The notes beneath the pieces are model-generated. The model ran no database searches, was not told the origin of the DNA, and was given only the letters and a program-made list of their open reading frames with translations. From Alphaproteobacteria bacterium (GTDB taxonomy: Bacteria; Pseudomonadota; Alphaproteobacteria; UBA7985; JAUIBT01), in NCBI GenBank assembly GCA_030428565.1, contig JAUIDR010000004.1:57560-121559 (forward strand): a stretch of DNA of 64,000 nucleotides, given 5' to 3'. Shown piece by piece: positions 9,390-20,277 of the stretch. Both the position numbers and the translations under genes were made by a program. Positions within the stretch are counted from its first letter, which is position 1, and each line of letters begins with the position of its first letter.

Positions 9390-10106
9390 CTAGAACACCC
9401 CCATGACGACCAGGCGCAGCGCGGCAAAGGAGACCAGGAGTCGAAAAGCGATGCGAAACACGGTCTCGGGCAAGGCTTTTGACAGGCGCTTGCCAACATA
9501 GACGCCCGCAAAACCTGCCAGGGTGGCCAAGACGATATGCGGCCAGAAATCTAGATAACTGAATCCCAAAGCGACGTAGCTGCTGGTTTTCAACACGTCC
9601 AGCAACAGCATGGATGCCGCCAAGGTACCTGTGACCGCCATGCGATCCAGATTGGTACGCAATATCATGGCCTGCAGCACCCCTCCGATCCCCAGCATTG
9701 TGCCGAGAAACGAATGCGTCGTCCCGATGCCGACGAAAGCCCGCCGCGACTGCAGCGGTGCCTTTCCCTTGGGCATCCAAATCAGAATCAAAATTACGAC
9801 ACCCAGAATGACCGTGAGGCTGCGTTCTGGCACATTGGCTAGACCCCAGGCGCCGAGCAGAACCCCCGGCAAGGTCCCCAGCATGAAAAAGCCAACAATG
9901 CGCCAATTGATATGGTGCCAGAAAAAGAGAATCCGCGCAGATAAAGAGCCTGCTGAAAATACCGTTTGCAGCGAGATGGCAGCCGTAACCGGCACAACGG
10001 ACATGGAAAAAAGCAGCAAGACATAGACGCCACCGGTCGCCAGAGCCGCATTGATGGTGGCGGCAAAAAAGCTGCCCAGAGTGACGACGATCAGGGTCGT
10101 ATCCAC
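9390..10106 (-). CDS. Sulfite exporter TauE/SafE family permease
   Basis: About 238 residues with eight hydrophobic segments and the two half-repeats typical of the TSUP family (GSFFAATINAALATGGV in the first half, FLGTMLGIGGVLQAMILR in the second). The family moves small sulfur or organic anions across the inner membrane. The GTG at 10106 is preceded by AGGA with 7 nt spacing and is preferred to a GTG at 10127. It lies 41 bp after the TIM-barrel/cupin gene, so the two are probably cotranscribed and may act on a common substrate. Confidence 0.75.
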   Translation of the reverse strand: MDTTLIVVTLGSFFAATINAALATGGVYVLLLFSMSVVPVTAAISLQTVFSAGSLSARILFFWHHINWRIVGFFMLGTLPGVLLGAWGLANVPERSLTVILGVVILILIWMPKGKAPLQSRRAFVGIGTTHSFLGTMLGIGGVLQAMILRTNLDRMAVTGTLAASMLLLDVLKTSSYVALGFSYLDFWPHIVLATLAGFAGVYVGKRLSKALPETVFRIAFRLLVSFAALRLVVMGVF

Positions 10107-10147
10107 GGTAATTCCTAGAAAGAACACGGCCCTTCTCAGGGCTTTGG

Positions 10148-11203
10148 CTAGATGTAAGGTAGTTCGGTGACACGCCGGGCGTCATCGGCGGTGCCGGTAT
10201 TGATGGTCGCCAAGGGTTCCATCAATACCACCTCGCAAGGCTGGGTCAAAGCAACAGGGCAATGCTCGACGCCATGGGGGACAATAATAAATTCCCCTTG
10301 CTCAACGATCTCATCGCGGTCGCGGAATTTCATCAAGAGCCGGCCCTTATGGACCAGGAACAACTCGTCCTCGACCTCGTGGTGATGCCAAACAAATGAG
10401 CCTTCCAATTTGGCCAACTTGATCGCCATGTTGTTGACGGTCCCGGCAACGTGCGGGCGCCAAGTATCGTCAAAGCTGGCAAAGGCGCGCTGCAAATTCT
10501 TGGTTGTGTTGGGCGACAAGTGATTGTTTACACCCGCAACGTCGCGCTGAATGGAACGCAACTGAGCTTCTAGCTCTGGACTGGCCGCTGGATAGTTGCC
10601 CTCCAGCGCCGCCGTACCAATGGTAAAGCCCGCAGCGCCCGAGCGGCGCACCCGCTCTATGCGTTCACGCGAGCCAATCGAGCCCGCCATAATGACTGGC
10701 TTATCAACGGCCGTGCAGACCGCCGCCATCAATCCCGTCACGTTTTCAGCCGATCGGTAGGCCAGCAGGTCGAGCCCATGCACGCCTTCGCGCGCGGCCA
10801 ACTCAATCGCGCTATCGACGATCTCATCAATGCTACCCGCCAGAACGCTAGGGTGCCCTTCAATGCGGCCGGGAAACGGGTAATACTGGATGCCCTGCCC
10901 GGCCAGAACCGGCAAGACCGCATCCACGTTAGTGCCGCCGAGCAGGATATCGACCCCGATCTCAACCGCTGCCTTGGCCGAAGCGACCTCGCTGTCCTTG
11001 TCGAGTGTCACGACTTCCAAGTAGCTGGTCGCACCCCCAGCCTTGATGGCAGCGTTTAATTCTCGCAAGCGATCAAAAGGCAGGCCTACGTCCTTGAACC
11101 CGATATGGTGAACGCCTGCGGCTAGCGCGGTCTTTAGGTGCTGCTGGGCATCCTCGACGGTCTTGTCATTGCGGGTGAGCATGAAGATAAATCGAAGGCC
11201 CAT
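10148..11203 (-). CDS. TIM-barrel (ribulose-phosphate-binding type) fused to a cupin domain
   Basis: A 351-residue two-domain protein. Residues 1-225 look like a phosphate-binding TIM barrel: beta strands GVHHIGFKDVG, YLEVVTLD, GVDILLGGTNVD, KPVIMAGSIGS and GAAGFTIGTAAL appear in order, with the GSIGS/GTAAL phosphate-binding glycines near the end. Residues about 245-345 are a complete cupin (FVWHHHEVEDELFLVHKGRLLMKF, then GEFIIVPHGVEHCPVA) with the usual His/His/Glu/His metal ligands. The cupin half has the usual motifs and length of a free-standing cupin. The start ATG has AGGAAAG upstream. It lies 14 bp after a purine-rich patch downstream of lipA and may be the distal part of the pdh block. 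Function unknown. Confidence 0.72.
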   Translation of the reverse strand: MGLRFIFMLTRNDKTVEDAQQHLKTALAAGVHHIGFKDVGLPFDRLRELNAAIKAGGATSYLEVVTLDKDSEVASAKAAVEIGVDILLGGTNVDAVLPVLAGQGIQYYPFPGRIEGHPSVLAGSIDEIVDSAIELAAREGVHGLDLLAYRSAENVTGLMAAVCTAVDKPVIMAGSIGSRERIERVRRSGAAGFTIGTAALEGNYPAASPELEAQLRSIQRDVAGVNNHLSPNTTKNLQRAFASFDDTWRPHVAGTVNNMAIKLAKLEGSFVWHHHEVEDELFLVHKGRLLMKFRDRDEIVEQGEFIIVPHGVEHCPVALTQPCEVVLMEPLATINTGTADDARRVTELPYI

Positions 11204-11245
11204 GGTTCTTTCCTCTTCTTCCTGTTCACCGCTGCAAACGGCGGC

Positions 11246-12217
11246 CTATTGAAGCTGTTCGCCGCCAGATCGTTCCGCCTGGCGCGCCGCCCTCAGCCGC
11301 TCAAAATCCTCGCCTGCGTGGTAGGAGGAGCGCGTCAAAGGCGAGGCCGCAACCAATGCAAACCCGCGCGAATAGGCCATGCGTTCGTACTCTTTGAACT
11401 CGTCTGGCGTGACGAAACGGTCCATTGGAAAGTGCTTGGGCGTCGGCGCCAGGTATTGGCCCAAGGTCAAAAAATCTACGTCAGCGACACGCAAATCGTC
11501 CATAACTTGCTGAACTTCCAGACGATCTTCACCCAGCCCCACCATCAGGCCTGACTTGGTGAAAATCTCAGGATCGAAGCGCTTGACCTCGTCAAGCAGG
11601 CGCAAGGATTGATAATAGCGCGAACCGGGACGCACCGGTGCGTAGAGCCGTGGCACGGTCTCTAGGTTGTGGTTGAACACGTCGGGTTTGGCTTCGGCGA
11701 CGATCTTCCATGCATCGCCCTTTCGCAAGAAATCGGGCGTCAGCACCTCGATCGTGGTGCCTGGCGAGGCTTCACGGATGGCCTGAATGGTCTCGGCGAA
11801 ATGCTGCGCGCCGCCATCTGCCAGATCATCACGATCAACCGACGTAACGACCACATGCTCCAGGCCCAGTTCGGCAACCGACTTGGCGACGTTGAAGGGC
11901 TCGAAGGGGTCCAGCGCGTCGGGCCGCCCCGTCGCCACGTTACAGAAAGCACAAGCACGGGTGCAGGTACCGCCCATAATCATCATGGTCGCGTGGCGCT
12001 TAGACCAGCACTCACCGATATTGGGGCAAGCCGCTTCCTCGCAAACCGTGACCAGCGAGTTGCTGCGCATGACCTTGCGTGTTTGCTCAAACATGCCCGC
12101 CGTTGGGGCCTTGACCTTCAGCCATTCCGGCTTTTTCAAGCGCGGCGCGTCAGGGTTCTTGGCCTTTTCCGGGTGGCGCGGTTTGGCTTTGGCGGGAGTC
12201 TCCAGCGAGCTGTTCAT
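11246..12217 (-). CDS. lipA: Lipoyl synthase
   Basis: A 323-residue radical SAM enzyme that inserts two sulfurs into octanoyl groups on lipoyl domains. Both clusters are visible: the auxiliary cluster [12 protein letters not shown] and the radical [11 protein letters not shown]. The C-terminal serine ligand motif [10 protein letters not shown] is present. The frame opens at a TTG (12238), and the ATG at 12217 is the likely start. It follows lpdA on the same strand and directly serves the lipoyl domains encoded just upstream (PdhB, PdhC), which explains its place in the block. Confidence 0.96.
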   Translation of the reverse strand: MNSSLETPAKAKPRHPEKAKNPDAPRLKKPEWLKVKAPTAGMFEQTRKVMRSNSLVTVCEEAACPNIGECWSKRHATMMIMGGTCTRACAFCNVATGRPDALDPFEPFNVAKSVAELGLEHVVVTSVDRDDLADGGAQHFAETIQAIREASPGTTIEVLTPDFLRKGDAWKIVAEAKPDVFNHNLETVPRLYAPVRPGSRYYQSLRLLDEVKRFDPEIFTKSGLMVGLGEDRLEVQQVMDDLRVADVDFLTLGQYLAPTPKHFPMDRFVTPDEFKEYERMAYSRGFALVAASPLTRSSYHAGEDFERLRAARQAERSGGEQLQ

Positions 12218-12315
12218 AGCGATTTTGTCCGTCGGCAAGGCACAAGGCCCGCAAACGTCGGACCTTCGCAGTTAGGCGAGCACACAAGGTGCGAACACAG
12301 GGCGCAAAGCATCAG

Positions 12316-13713
<1,398 letters not shown>

Positions 13714-13739
13714 GCGCTGTCCTCTGTTTTGAGCTGGGG

Positions 13740-15080
13740 TTAGACCAACAAGCGCGTCGGCGCTTCGATGATCTGCTTGAAGGCCGCCAGGAACTCGGCG
13801 CCAACAGCACCGTCAACCACGCGGTGATCGCACGACAGCGTGACCGTCATGCGGGTCTGGACGGTGACTTCACCATCGACGACCACGGGCTTTTGCTCAC
13901 CAGCACCGACCGCCAAAATCGCACCTTCGGGCGGATTGATGACCGCCTGGAACTGCTGGATGCCGAACATGCCCAAGTTGGAGATAGAGAAGGTACCGCC
14001 CTGGAATTCGGCCGGCGTCAGCTTGCCGTCCTTTGCCCGTCCAGCCAAATCCTTAACTGTGTTGGAAATATTACCCAAAGATAAAGATTCAGCTTCGCGG
14101 ACTACCGGCGTGATTAGACCGCCGTCAATGGCAACTGCGACCGAGATATGGGCTGACTTATAGCGAATGATGCCGTCCCCGGTCCAAGCCGCATTGGCAG
14201 CGGGAACCTGCTGCAAGGCCTTGGCGGCCGCCTTGATGATGAAGTCGTTGACCGACAGCTTATAGCTGCCGTCGCTGTCTTGGTTGATTTGCTTGCGCAG
14301 CGCCAACAAGGGATCAATGTTGCACTCCAAGGTCAAATAGAAGTGCGGCACGCTTTGCTTGGACTCGGTCAGACGTTGAGCAATGACCTTGCGCATGGCT
14401 GAGGCTGGCTCGTATTCGTATTCCAGGCCAAAAGCATCGGCGATGGGGCGCGGGTCCATGACACCGGGCAAGCTGGCTGCGGCTTGCGGTGCTGGCTTGC
14501 TGGGGCTCGCAGCGCTGGGAGCAGCGGCGGTCTGTTGTGCGCCAGCGTCCAGGTTCACAACATCCGCCTTAACGATGCGCCCATGCGGACCGGAGCCGGT
14601 CACTTGCGCAAGATCCAATCCCTTATCAGCCGCGATGCGTCGAGCGAGCGGCGAGGCAAAGACGCGGGCTGGCTTGTCACCACTGGCAGGCGCTGGTGCA
14701 AGAGTTTGCGGCGCTGCAGCTTGCGGTGCGGCGCTTTGTGGCTCAGCGCTGGGTGTCGCAGGAGCGGCGTCGGGCGCGGCAACTGGCGCTGGCGCTGTGG
14801 AAGGTGCTGCGGGGGCGTCCAAAGCGGACGCGTCCTCACCTTCTTCCAGCAAGCGCGCGATCACGGAGTTCACCGCCACGCCTTCGCTGCCTTCAGCCAC
14901 CAAGATTTTCGCAACGACGCCTTCATCGACGGCTTCAACTTCCATCGTGGCCTTGTCGGTCTCGATCTCGGCAATCACATCGCCCGAGCTAACCGTGTCG
15001 CCCTCTTTGACAAGCCAAGCCGCCAGTTTCCCTTCGGTCATGGTCGGCGAGAGCGCGGGCATCAAGATATCAATCGGCAT
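13740..15080 (-). CDS. pdhC: Pyruvate dehydrogenase E2 (dihydrolipoamide acetyltransferase)
   Basis: A 446-residue E2 core. One N-terminal lipoyl domain with the modified lysine K43 in [11 protein letters not shown], then an Ala/Pro-rich linker (about 80-140), a peripheral subunit-binding domain ([20 protein letters not shown]), a second linker, and the catalytic domain ending in [16 protein letters not shown], which holds the active-site histidine and aspartate. It transfers acetyl groups to CoA. 14 bp separate it from pdhB. Confidence 0.97.
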   Translation of the reverse strand: MPIDILMPALSPTMTEGKLAAWLVKEGDTVSSGDVIAEIETDKATMEVEAVDEGVVAKILVAEGSEGVAVNSVIARLLEEGEDASALDAPAAPSTAPAPVAAPDAAPATPSAEPQSAAPQAAAPQTLAPAPASGDKPARVFASPLARRIAADKGLDLAQVTGSGPHGRIVKADVVNLDAGAQQTAAAPSAASPSKPAPQAAASLPGVMDPRPIADAFGLEYEYEPASAMRKVIAQRLTESKQSVPHFYLTLECNIDPLLALRKQINQDSDGSYKLSVNDFIIKAAAKALQQVPAANAAWTGDGIIRYKSAHISVAVAIDGGLITPVVREAESLSLGNISNTVKDLAGRAKDGKLTPAEFQGGTFSISNLGMFGIQQFQAVINPPEGAILAVGAGEQKPVVVDGEVTVQTRMTVTLSCDHRVVDGAVGAEFLAAFKQIIEAPTRLLV

Positions 15081-15094
15081 TACCGCGTCTCCTT

Positions 15095-16483
15095 CTATTT
15101 ATAGCAGACGGCTTTGGCCGCCTCGACGATATGCTCGGCCTGCGGCAGAGCCAGCTGCTCCAGATTGGCCGCATAAGGCATGGGCACATCTTCACCATAG
15201 ACGCGAGTTACCGGTGCATCCAGGTAGTCAAATGCTTGCTCCATGACGCGTGCCGAGATTTCTGCGCCGATTCCAGACTGCCCCCAACCTTCTTCACAGG
15301 TCACGATGCGGTTGGTCTTGCGCACCGATGCCAAAATGGTCTCGGTATCCAAGGGCCGCAGGCTGCGCAGATCAATGACCTCAGCAGAAATACCTTGCTC
15401 GGCGAGCGCATCTGCAGCGGCCAGAGCCTTTTTAACCATAATCGAAAAGGCCGTAATGGTAACGTCACTGCCCTGGCGGACGATCTTGGCTTTGCCGATT
15501 GGCACGGTCCAATCATCACTGTCGGGAACTTCACCTGTGTCGCCGTATAGCAGCTCGTTTTCTAGGAATACGACGGGCGTCTCGGATCGAATTGCCGACT
15601 TCAACAGGCCCTTTGCATCCGCAGGCGAACAGGGCGAGACGACGTGCAGGCCTGGAATGTGCGAATACCACGAGCCATAGCACTGCGAGTGCTGGGCTGC
15701 TACGCGTGAGGCCGCACCATTCGCGCCCCGGAAGACGATCGGCGACTTGATCTGACCGCCGGACATATAGAGCGTCTTGGCGGCCGAGTTGATAATTTGG
15801 TCAATCGCCTGCATGGCAAAGTTGAAGGTCATGAACTCAACGATGGGACGCAGGCCCATGAAGGCTGCGCCGACCGCGATGCCGGTAAAACCCTGTTCGG
15901 TAATGGGCGTGTCTATGACGCGCTTTGAGCCGAACTCATCCAGCAAACCTTGCGAGACCTTGTAGGCACCGTTGTACTCGGCCACCTCTTCACCCATCAG
16001 GAAGACCTGATCATTGCTGCGCATTTCTTCGGCCATGGCATCGCGCAAAGCTTCGCGAACGCTCAGCGTCTTGGTTGGGCCATCCCACTCAGCCTCGGCC
16101 TCTGGAGCGGGGCTTGCTGGCGCCGCTGATACACTGGCAGCAGGTGCAACAGCTTCAGGGGTCGCCGCTTCGGGGGTCGCCGCTCGTGAAATAGGCGCGG
16201 CTGGCGCGCTGGCCCCAGCCGAGACGCTGCTCGCGTCCTCGTCTTCCTCTGCCAAAACGGCAATCACCGAGTTTACGGCTACGTTTTCGCTACCTTCGCC
16301 AACAACGATCTTGGCAATTACGCCTTCATCGACCGCTTCGACTTCCATGGTGGCTTTGTCGGTCTCGATCTCGGCGATCACATCGCCGGAGCTAACGCTG
16401 TCGCCTTCCTTGACCAACCATTTCGCGAGCGTGCCTTCCGTCATGGTCGGAGACAAAGCAGGCATGAGAATATCAATTGACAT
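15095..16483 (-). CDS. pdhB: Pyruvate dehydrogenase E1 beta subunit with N-terminal lipoyl domain
   Basis: 462 residues. Residues 1-80 are a lipoyl domain almost identical to that of PdhC, with lysine K43 in [12 protein letters not shown] linker follows, with a duplicated TPEAATPEA segment. E1 beta proper begins near [18 protein letters not shown] and includes the conserved [21 protein letters not shown] and [16 protein letters not shown] segments. The lipoyl domain on E1 beta is a recognised feature of alphaproteobacterial complexes. It lies 12 bp after pdhA. Confidence 0.97.
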   Translation of the reverse strand: MSIDILMPALSPTMTEGTLAKWLVKEGDSVSSGDVIAEIETDKATMEVEAVDEGVIAKIVVGEGSENVAVNSVIAVLAEEDEDASSVSAGASAPAAPISRAATPEAATPEAVAPAASVSAAPASPAPEAEAEWDGPTKTLSVREALRDAMAEEMRSNDQVFLMGEEVAEYNGAYKVSQGLLDEFGSKRVIDTPITEQGFTGIAVGAAFMGLRPIVEFMTFNFAMQAIDQIINSAAKTLYMSGGQIKSPIVFRGANGAASRVAAQHSQCYGSWYSHIPGLHVVSPCSPADAKGLLKSAIRSETPVVFLENELLYGDTGEVPDSDDWTVPIGKAKIVRQGSDVTITAFSIMVKKALAAADALAEQGISAEVIDLRSLRPLDTETILASVRKTNRIVTCEEGWGQSGIGAEISARVMEQAFDYLDAPVTRVYGEDVPMPYAANLEQLALPQAEHIVEAAKAVCYK

Positions 16484-16495
16484 GTACGATGCTCC

Positions 16496-17503
16496 TTAAA
16501 CGTAGACGTCGGTATACAGCTCTGAAGGCTGCGGCTCGGCACTGGTTTGGGCGAAATCGGCCGCCTCGGTAACGACAGCTTTGATTTCCTTGTCGATGGC
16601 TTTCAACTCGGCTTCTTCGGCATGGCCAGCGCCCAGGATGAATTCCTTCAAACGCTCGATCGGGTCTTGCTCGCTGCGCATCTTTTGGACTTCTTCCTTG
16701 CTGCGATACTTGGCCGGGTCTGACATGGAGTGACCGCGATAGCGATAGGTCTTCATCTCCAGGATCATCGGCCCCTTGCCAGAGCGGATATAATCAACCG
16801 CGTTCTGGGCCGCTGCGAAGACCTTAAACACGTCCATGCCGTCGACTTGCTCGCCCGGGATGCCGTAGGCCTGACCACGCTTGAACAATTCGGTCGAGGC
16901 AGACGCACGTCCAACCGCGGTGCCCATACCGTATTGGTTGTTCTCGATGACAATCAAAGCGGGCAGCTTCCACAAGGCAGCCATGTTGAACGCTTCGTAG
17001 ACCTGGCCCTGGTTGACCGCACCGTCGCCTAGGTAGGTCGCAGAGATCTTTCCGGTCTCGTTGTACTTGTGGGCAAAGGCGATCCCCGTTCCCAGCGGCA
17101 CTTGTGCGCCAACGATACCGTGGCCGCCGAAAAAACCTTTCTCCACGCTGAACATGTGCATGGAGCCGCCTTTACCTTTGGAGTAACCGCCTTCACGACC
17201 AGTTAGCTCTGCCATGACCCCCTTGGCGTCCATCCCACAAGCCAGCATATGGCCGTGGTCGCGATAAGAGGTAATGACGCTATCGCCATCAACCATAGCG
17301 GACTGAACGCCAGTCACGACTGCTTCTTGACCGATATAGAGGTGACAAAATCCACCGATCAAACCCATACCATATAGTTGACCGGCCTTCTCCTCGAAGC
17401 GGCGGATCAACATCATCTCGCGATAGTATTCTAAGGTCTGTTCGGGTGAAAAATTCTTGGGATCAGCCGTCTTAGGGCTGGTTTTCTTGGGGCGGGTGGC
17501 CAT
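16496..17503 (-). CDS. pdhA: Pyruvate dehydrogenase E1 alpha subunit
   Basis: A 335-residue thiamine-diphosphate-dependent subunit that decarboxylates pyruvate. The TPP motif GDGAVNQG (159-166) with the distal ENN (187-189), and the YRYRGHSMSDPAKYR loop that carries phosphorylation sites in mitochondrial homologues, are present. It is the first gene of the pdhA-pdhB-pdhC-lpdA-lipA block. A 9-bp inverted repeat lies upstream at 17570-17596. Confidence 0.97.
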   Translation of the reverse strand: MATRPKKTSPKTADPKNFSPEQTLEYYREMMLIRRFEEKAGQLYGMGLIGGFCHLYIGQEAVVTGVQSAMVDGDSVITSYRDHGHMLACGMDAKGVMAELTGREGGYSKGKGGSMHMFSVEKGFFGGHGIVGAQVPLGTGIAFAHKYNETGKISATYLGDGAVNQGQVYEAFNMAALWKLPALIVIENNQYGMGTAVGRASASTELFKRGQAYGIPGEQVDGMDVFKVFAAAQNAVDYIRSGKGPMILEMKTYRYRGHSMSDPAKYRSKEEVQKMRSEQDPIERLKEFILGAGHAEEAELKAIDKEIKAVVTEAADFAQTSAEPQPSELYTDVYV

Positions 17504-17569
17504 GACGTTTCCTCATGCGTGACTCCTGCGCAAAGAATGTGCCCTTGCCCCATTTTTGTCAACTATTTG

Positions 17570-17596
17570 TATTTAGCGAATCTTGCACGCTAAATA
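17570..17596. promoter_or_regulatory. Inverted repeat upstream of pdhA, possible operator
   Basis: Two perfect 9-bp arms, TATTTAGCG (17570-17578) and CGCTAAATA (17588-17596), are separated by 9 nt. They sit in an AT-rich stretch 67-93 bp before the pdhA ATG and just after the ftsB stop. The position suits an operator for the pdh operon. There is no T-run on either side, so a terminator is less likely. The regulator is unknown. Confidence 0.5.
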
Positions 17597-17626
17597 CCGC
17601 ATTAACTAACTATATGTTAATATAGA

Positions 17627-17938
17627 TCACTGTATGACAATAGCCTCATTTGGATGGGAATAGTGCAGCACTTTGCGCACCTGCTCATCCAGCAAATCCA
17701 AATCCAAAGACTTATCCGAAAGCCCCTGAACCTTCCGGCGCAACCCCGCTACTTTTTCCTCCAAAGCCTGCACTTCTGCTTGCTTGGCGTCGAGCACAGC
17801 TTGTTGGTGGATCTGAGCCAACAGGCCGCGATCACCCAGCAGAATGTGGTACATGAAGTACAAGACGATGAAGGTCATGCCGCCGACCAAGGCCGCGCGC
17901 TGCAACGTGGCGGTTATGCTCTTGCGGCTGGCTGTCAT
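17627..17938 (-). CDS. ftsB: Septum formation initiator FtsB/DivIC family protein
   Basis: A 103-residue bitopic membrane protein. A short basic N-terminus, one transmembrane segment (GGMTFIVLYFMYHILLG), then a leucine-zipper-like coiled coil (AVLDAKQAEVQALEEKVAGLRRKVQGL) fit FtsB/DivIC, which with FtsL/FtsQ connects divisome assembly to wall synthesis. It lies 123 bp before pdhA on the same strand. Alphaproteobacterial ftsB is commonly near pdhA, which supports the call. Confidence 0.82.
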   Translation of the reverse strand: MTASRKSITATLQRAALVGGMTFIVLYFMYHILLGDRGLLAQIHQQAVLDAKQAEVQALEEKVAGLRRKVQGLSDKSLDLDLLDEQVRKVLHYSHPNEAIVIQ

Positions 17939-18086
17939 CTAAATATTCCTATCAAGCGGCGTGTGGTCTATCGTGTCGAGCGCCGCTCCAAGTAGCTGTT
18001 AGACTCTCAACAAGGCCGCGCTCACGTTGACCGCAACGATAGCGCTGCTATGCGGCTGGAATGGGCCCAAGATCGAGGAATGCGCG

Positions 18087-18827
18087 ATGGAAACATGGCA
18101 AGATGAAGGATTTATTCTGTCAGTGCGCGCCCATGGCGAGACCAGCGCTATCTTGACCTGCATGACCCCCGGGCATGGCCGCTTTGCCGGACTGGTTCGC
18201 GGTGGAAAATCCAAGCGGCTCGCTCCAGTTTTGCAACTGGGCAACCAACTGGATCTTCGCTGGGGCGCTCGTTTGGCCGACAACCTGGGGCGTTACGATG
18301 TCGAATTGAACCAGGCCCGCGCGGCCGGCCTGCTGTCCGATCCGCCACGCTTGGCGGCCCTGCGCGCGTTTTGCGGCTTGCTCAATCAGGTATTGCCCGA
18401 GCGCGATCCCCTGCCCGCCGTCTACCACGCTGCCGTTGCTTGGTTGGACCTGCTGCCTGGCCCCCACTGGGCTGAAGGCCTGGTAAGTTTCGAACTAGGC
18501 CTTCTGCAGGCCTTGGGTTTCGGGTTGGACTTGACCTGCTGCGCTGCGACCGGGGAGACTGAAAATCTGATCTATGTCTCACCGCGATCCGGGCGCGCGG
18601 TCAGCGCCGAGGCTGGCGAACCCTATAAAGACAAGCTTCTGATTCTACCTGACTTTTTAAAAGGCCTGCCGCCGCGCCCCAGGCAAGCCCGTCAAGGCCT
18701 GCTGCTGACGGGTCACTTTTTGGAAAAGCACCTTTGCCACGCCAACAACCGCCCCATGCCCGAGGCACGGCTCCGCTTGATGGACCACTTTTACCAGGCA
18801 GAACCCTCCGCCGATATTGAGGCATGA
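18087..18827 (+). CDS. recO: DNA repair protein RecO
   Basis: A 246-residue RecO. The N-terminal OB fold starts WQDEGFILSVRAHGETSAILTCMTPGHGRFAGLVRGG, followed by the helical domain. RecO helps RecR load RecA on SSB-coated DNA. The usual zinc cysteines of some RecO proteins are only partly represented (CCAATGE near 152-158). The frame is open from 18027, but the ATG at 18087, after GAGGAATGCGCG, gives the standard N-terminus. Confidence 0.92.
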   Translation: METWQDEGFILSVRAHGETSAILTCMTPGHGRFAGLVRGGKSKRLAPVLQLGNQLDLRWGARLADNLGRYDVELNQARAAGLLSDPPRLAALRAFCGLLNQVLPERDPLPAVYHAAVAWLDLLPGPHWAEGLVSFELGLLQALGFGLDLTCCAATGETENLIYVSPRSGRAVSAEAGEPYKDKLLILPDFLKGLPPRPRQARQGLLLTGHFLEKHLCHANNRPMPEARLRLMDHFYQAEPSADIEA

Positions 18828-18925
18828 CGCGCCGCTGATTGTGACATCCCGTCACCATATGCATCTAGACTTATGCTCAGCTTGTCCGCAGGCTCTGGGT
18901 CAAAGGCCATATGAAGGAGACCGCC

Positions 18926-20140
18926 ATGCCCTATGAAAAGCTGAGTTTTACTGGTGCCAGCGGCGCGCCCCTTGCTGGCCGCCTGGAATTGCCCAGCGCG
19001 GGTGAGCCTCTAGCTTTCGCGGTTTTCGCGCACTGCTTTACTTGCGGCAAGGATATAAAGGCGGCCACCGTTATAGCACGGCGTCTGGCAGAGACCGGCA
19101 TTGCGGTCTTGCGCTTTGATTTCACTGGCCTCGGGCAGTCGCAAGGTGACTTCGCCCATCAGCATTACCGAAGCAATATCGACGATTTGTTGTGTGCTAT
19201 TGAGGCCATGACCGAGCGCGGCCAAGCGCCGAGCCTGCTCATAGGCCATTCGCTTGGCGGCACCGCCGCTCTGGCAGCGAGCGCCAAATCGCAGCAAATC
19301 AAAGCGGTGGCTACCATTGGTGCCCCTGCCGACCCTGCGCATGTCCTGGCGAGCTTTGGCGAAAAGATAGACGAGATTGAGACCGAAGGTCATGCCGAGG
19401 TGTGCTTGGCCAACCGGACCTTCACAATTAATCAGGCCTTTGTCGAGGAAGCCCGCAGCTACGCGCAGCCCCAAGCCTTAGCCCAGCTGCGCGCTGCGCT
19501 GCTTGTCATGCACGCACCGCTTGACCAGCAGGTCAGCATCGACCAAGCCGCGGCGATTTTCACGGCCGCCAAACACCCTAAGTCCTTCATTAGCCTCGAT
19601 AAAGCGGACCATCTACTGACCCGTGAGATTGATGCACGATTTGTAGCCGATAGCATTTTGCCATGGGCTCGCTATCACCTGGAAATTCCCGAGCCCGAGA
19701 GCGTCAGCGCGCGCGAGGGGCAAGTCGTGGTCGCCTCGACAGGCGCCAACCCGTTTCAGCAGGCCCTGGCCATGGGCCCTCACCACCTGCTAGCAGACGA
19801 GCCGCAAAGCGTCGGCGGCGGCAACACCGGTCCAGCCCCCTATGATTTGCTTTTGGCAGGTTTGGGCGCTTGCACGTCCATGACGATGCACATGTACGCC
19901 GCGCGCAAAGGCTGGCCGCTGGAGCGCGCGCAGGTCGCCCTGCAGCACGAAAAAATCCACGCTAAGGACTGCGAAGATTGCGAGACCCGCAGCGGCAAGG
20001 TCGATGCTATCCAACGTCGAATAAAGCTGGACGGCCCCCTGGACACCGAGCAGCGAGCAAAATTGCTAGAAATCGCCGACAAATGCCCGGTTCACCGCAC
20101 TCTTCACTCTGAGATCAAGATCACGAGCACCCTTGACTAG
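18926..20140 (+). CDS. Alpha/beta hydrolase fused to OsmC-like domain
   Basis: A 404-residue bifunctional protein. Residues 1-250 are an alpha/beta hydrolase with nucleophile elbow GHSLGG and a late KADHLL histidine. Residues about 260-404 are an OsmC/Ohr-type domain with the redox cysteines in LLAGLGACTSMTMHMYAARKGWP and DKCPVHRTL. OsmC domains reduce organic hydroperoxides through such a thiol pair. The architecture is known in proteobacteria, and the joint substrate is unclear. The ATG at 18926 is 6 nt after AAGGAG. Confidence 0.87.
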   Translation: MPYEKLSFTGASGAPLAGRLELPSAGEPLAFAVFAHCFTCGKDIKAATVIARRLAETGIAVLRFDFTGLGQSQGDFAHQHYRSNIDDLLCAIEAMTERGQAPSLLIGHSLGGTAALAASAKSQQIKAVATIGAPADPAHVLASFGEKIDEIETEGHAEVCLANRTFTINQAFVEEARSYAQPQALAQLRAALLVMHAPLDQQVSIDQAAAIFTAAKHPKSFISLDKADHLLTREIDARFVADSILPWARYHLEIPEPESVSAREGQVVVASTGANPFQQALAMGPHHLLADEPQSVGGGNTGPAPYDLLLAGLGACTSMTMHMYAARKGWPLERAQVALQHEKIHAKDCEDCETRSGKVDAIQRRIKLDGPLDTEQRAKLLEIADKCPVHRTLHSEIKITSTLD

Positions 20141-20277
20141 GCGCTCCAGCTTAGCGCCTGGAGCTAGCTGGTGGGTTCACAAGCAGCTTGCAGGCGACCT
20201 GTTGGGCTTGCTATCGCTTGTTTTCAGACGGCGGGGATATCGCGCCTGACCATCACGCAACAACAACGGATCCACTG

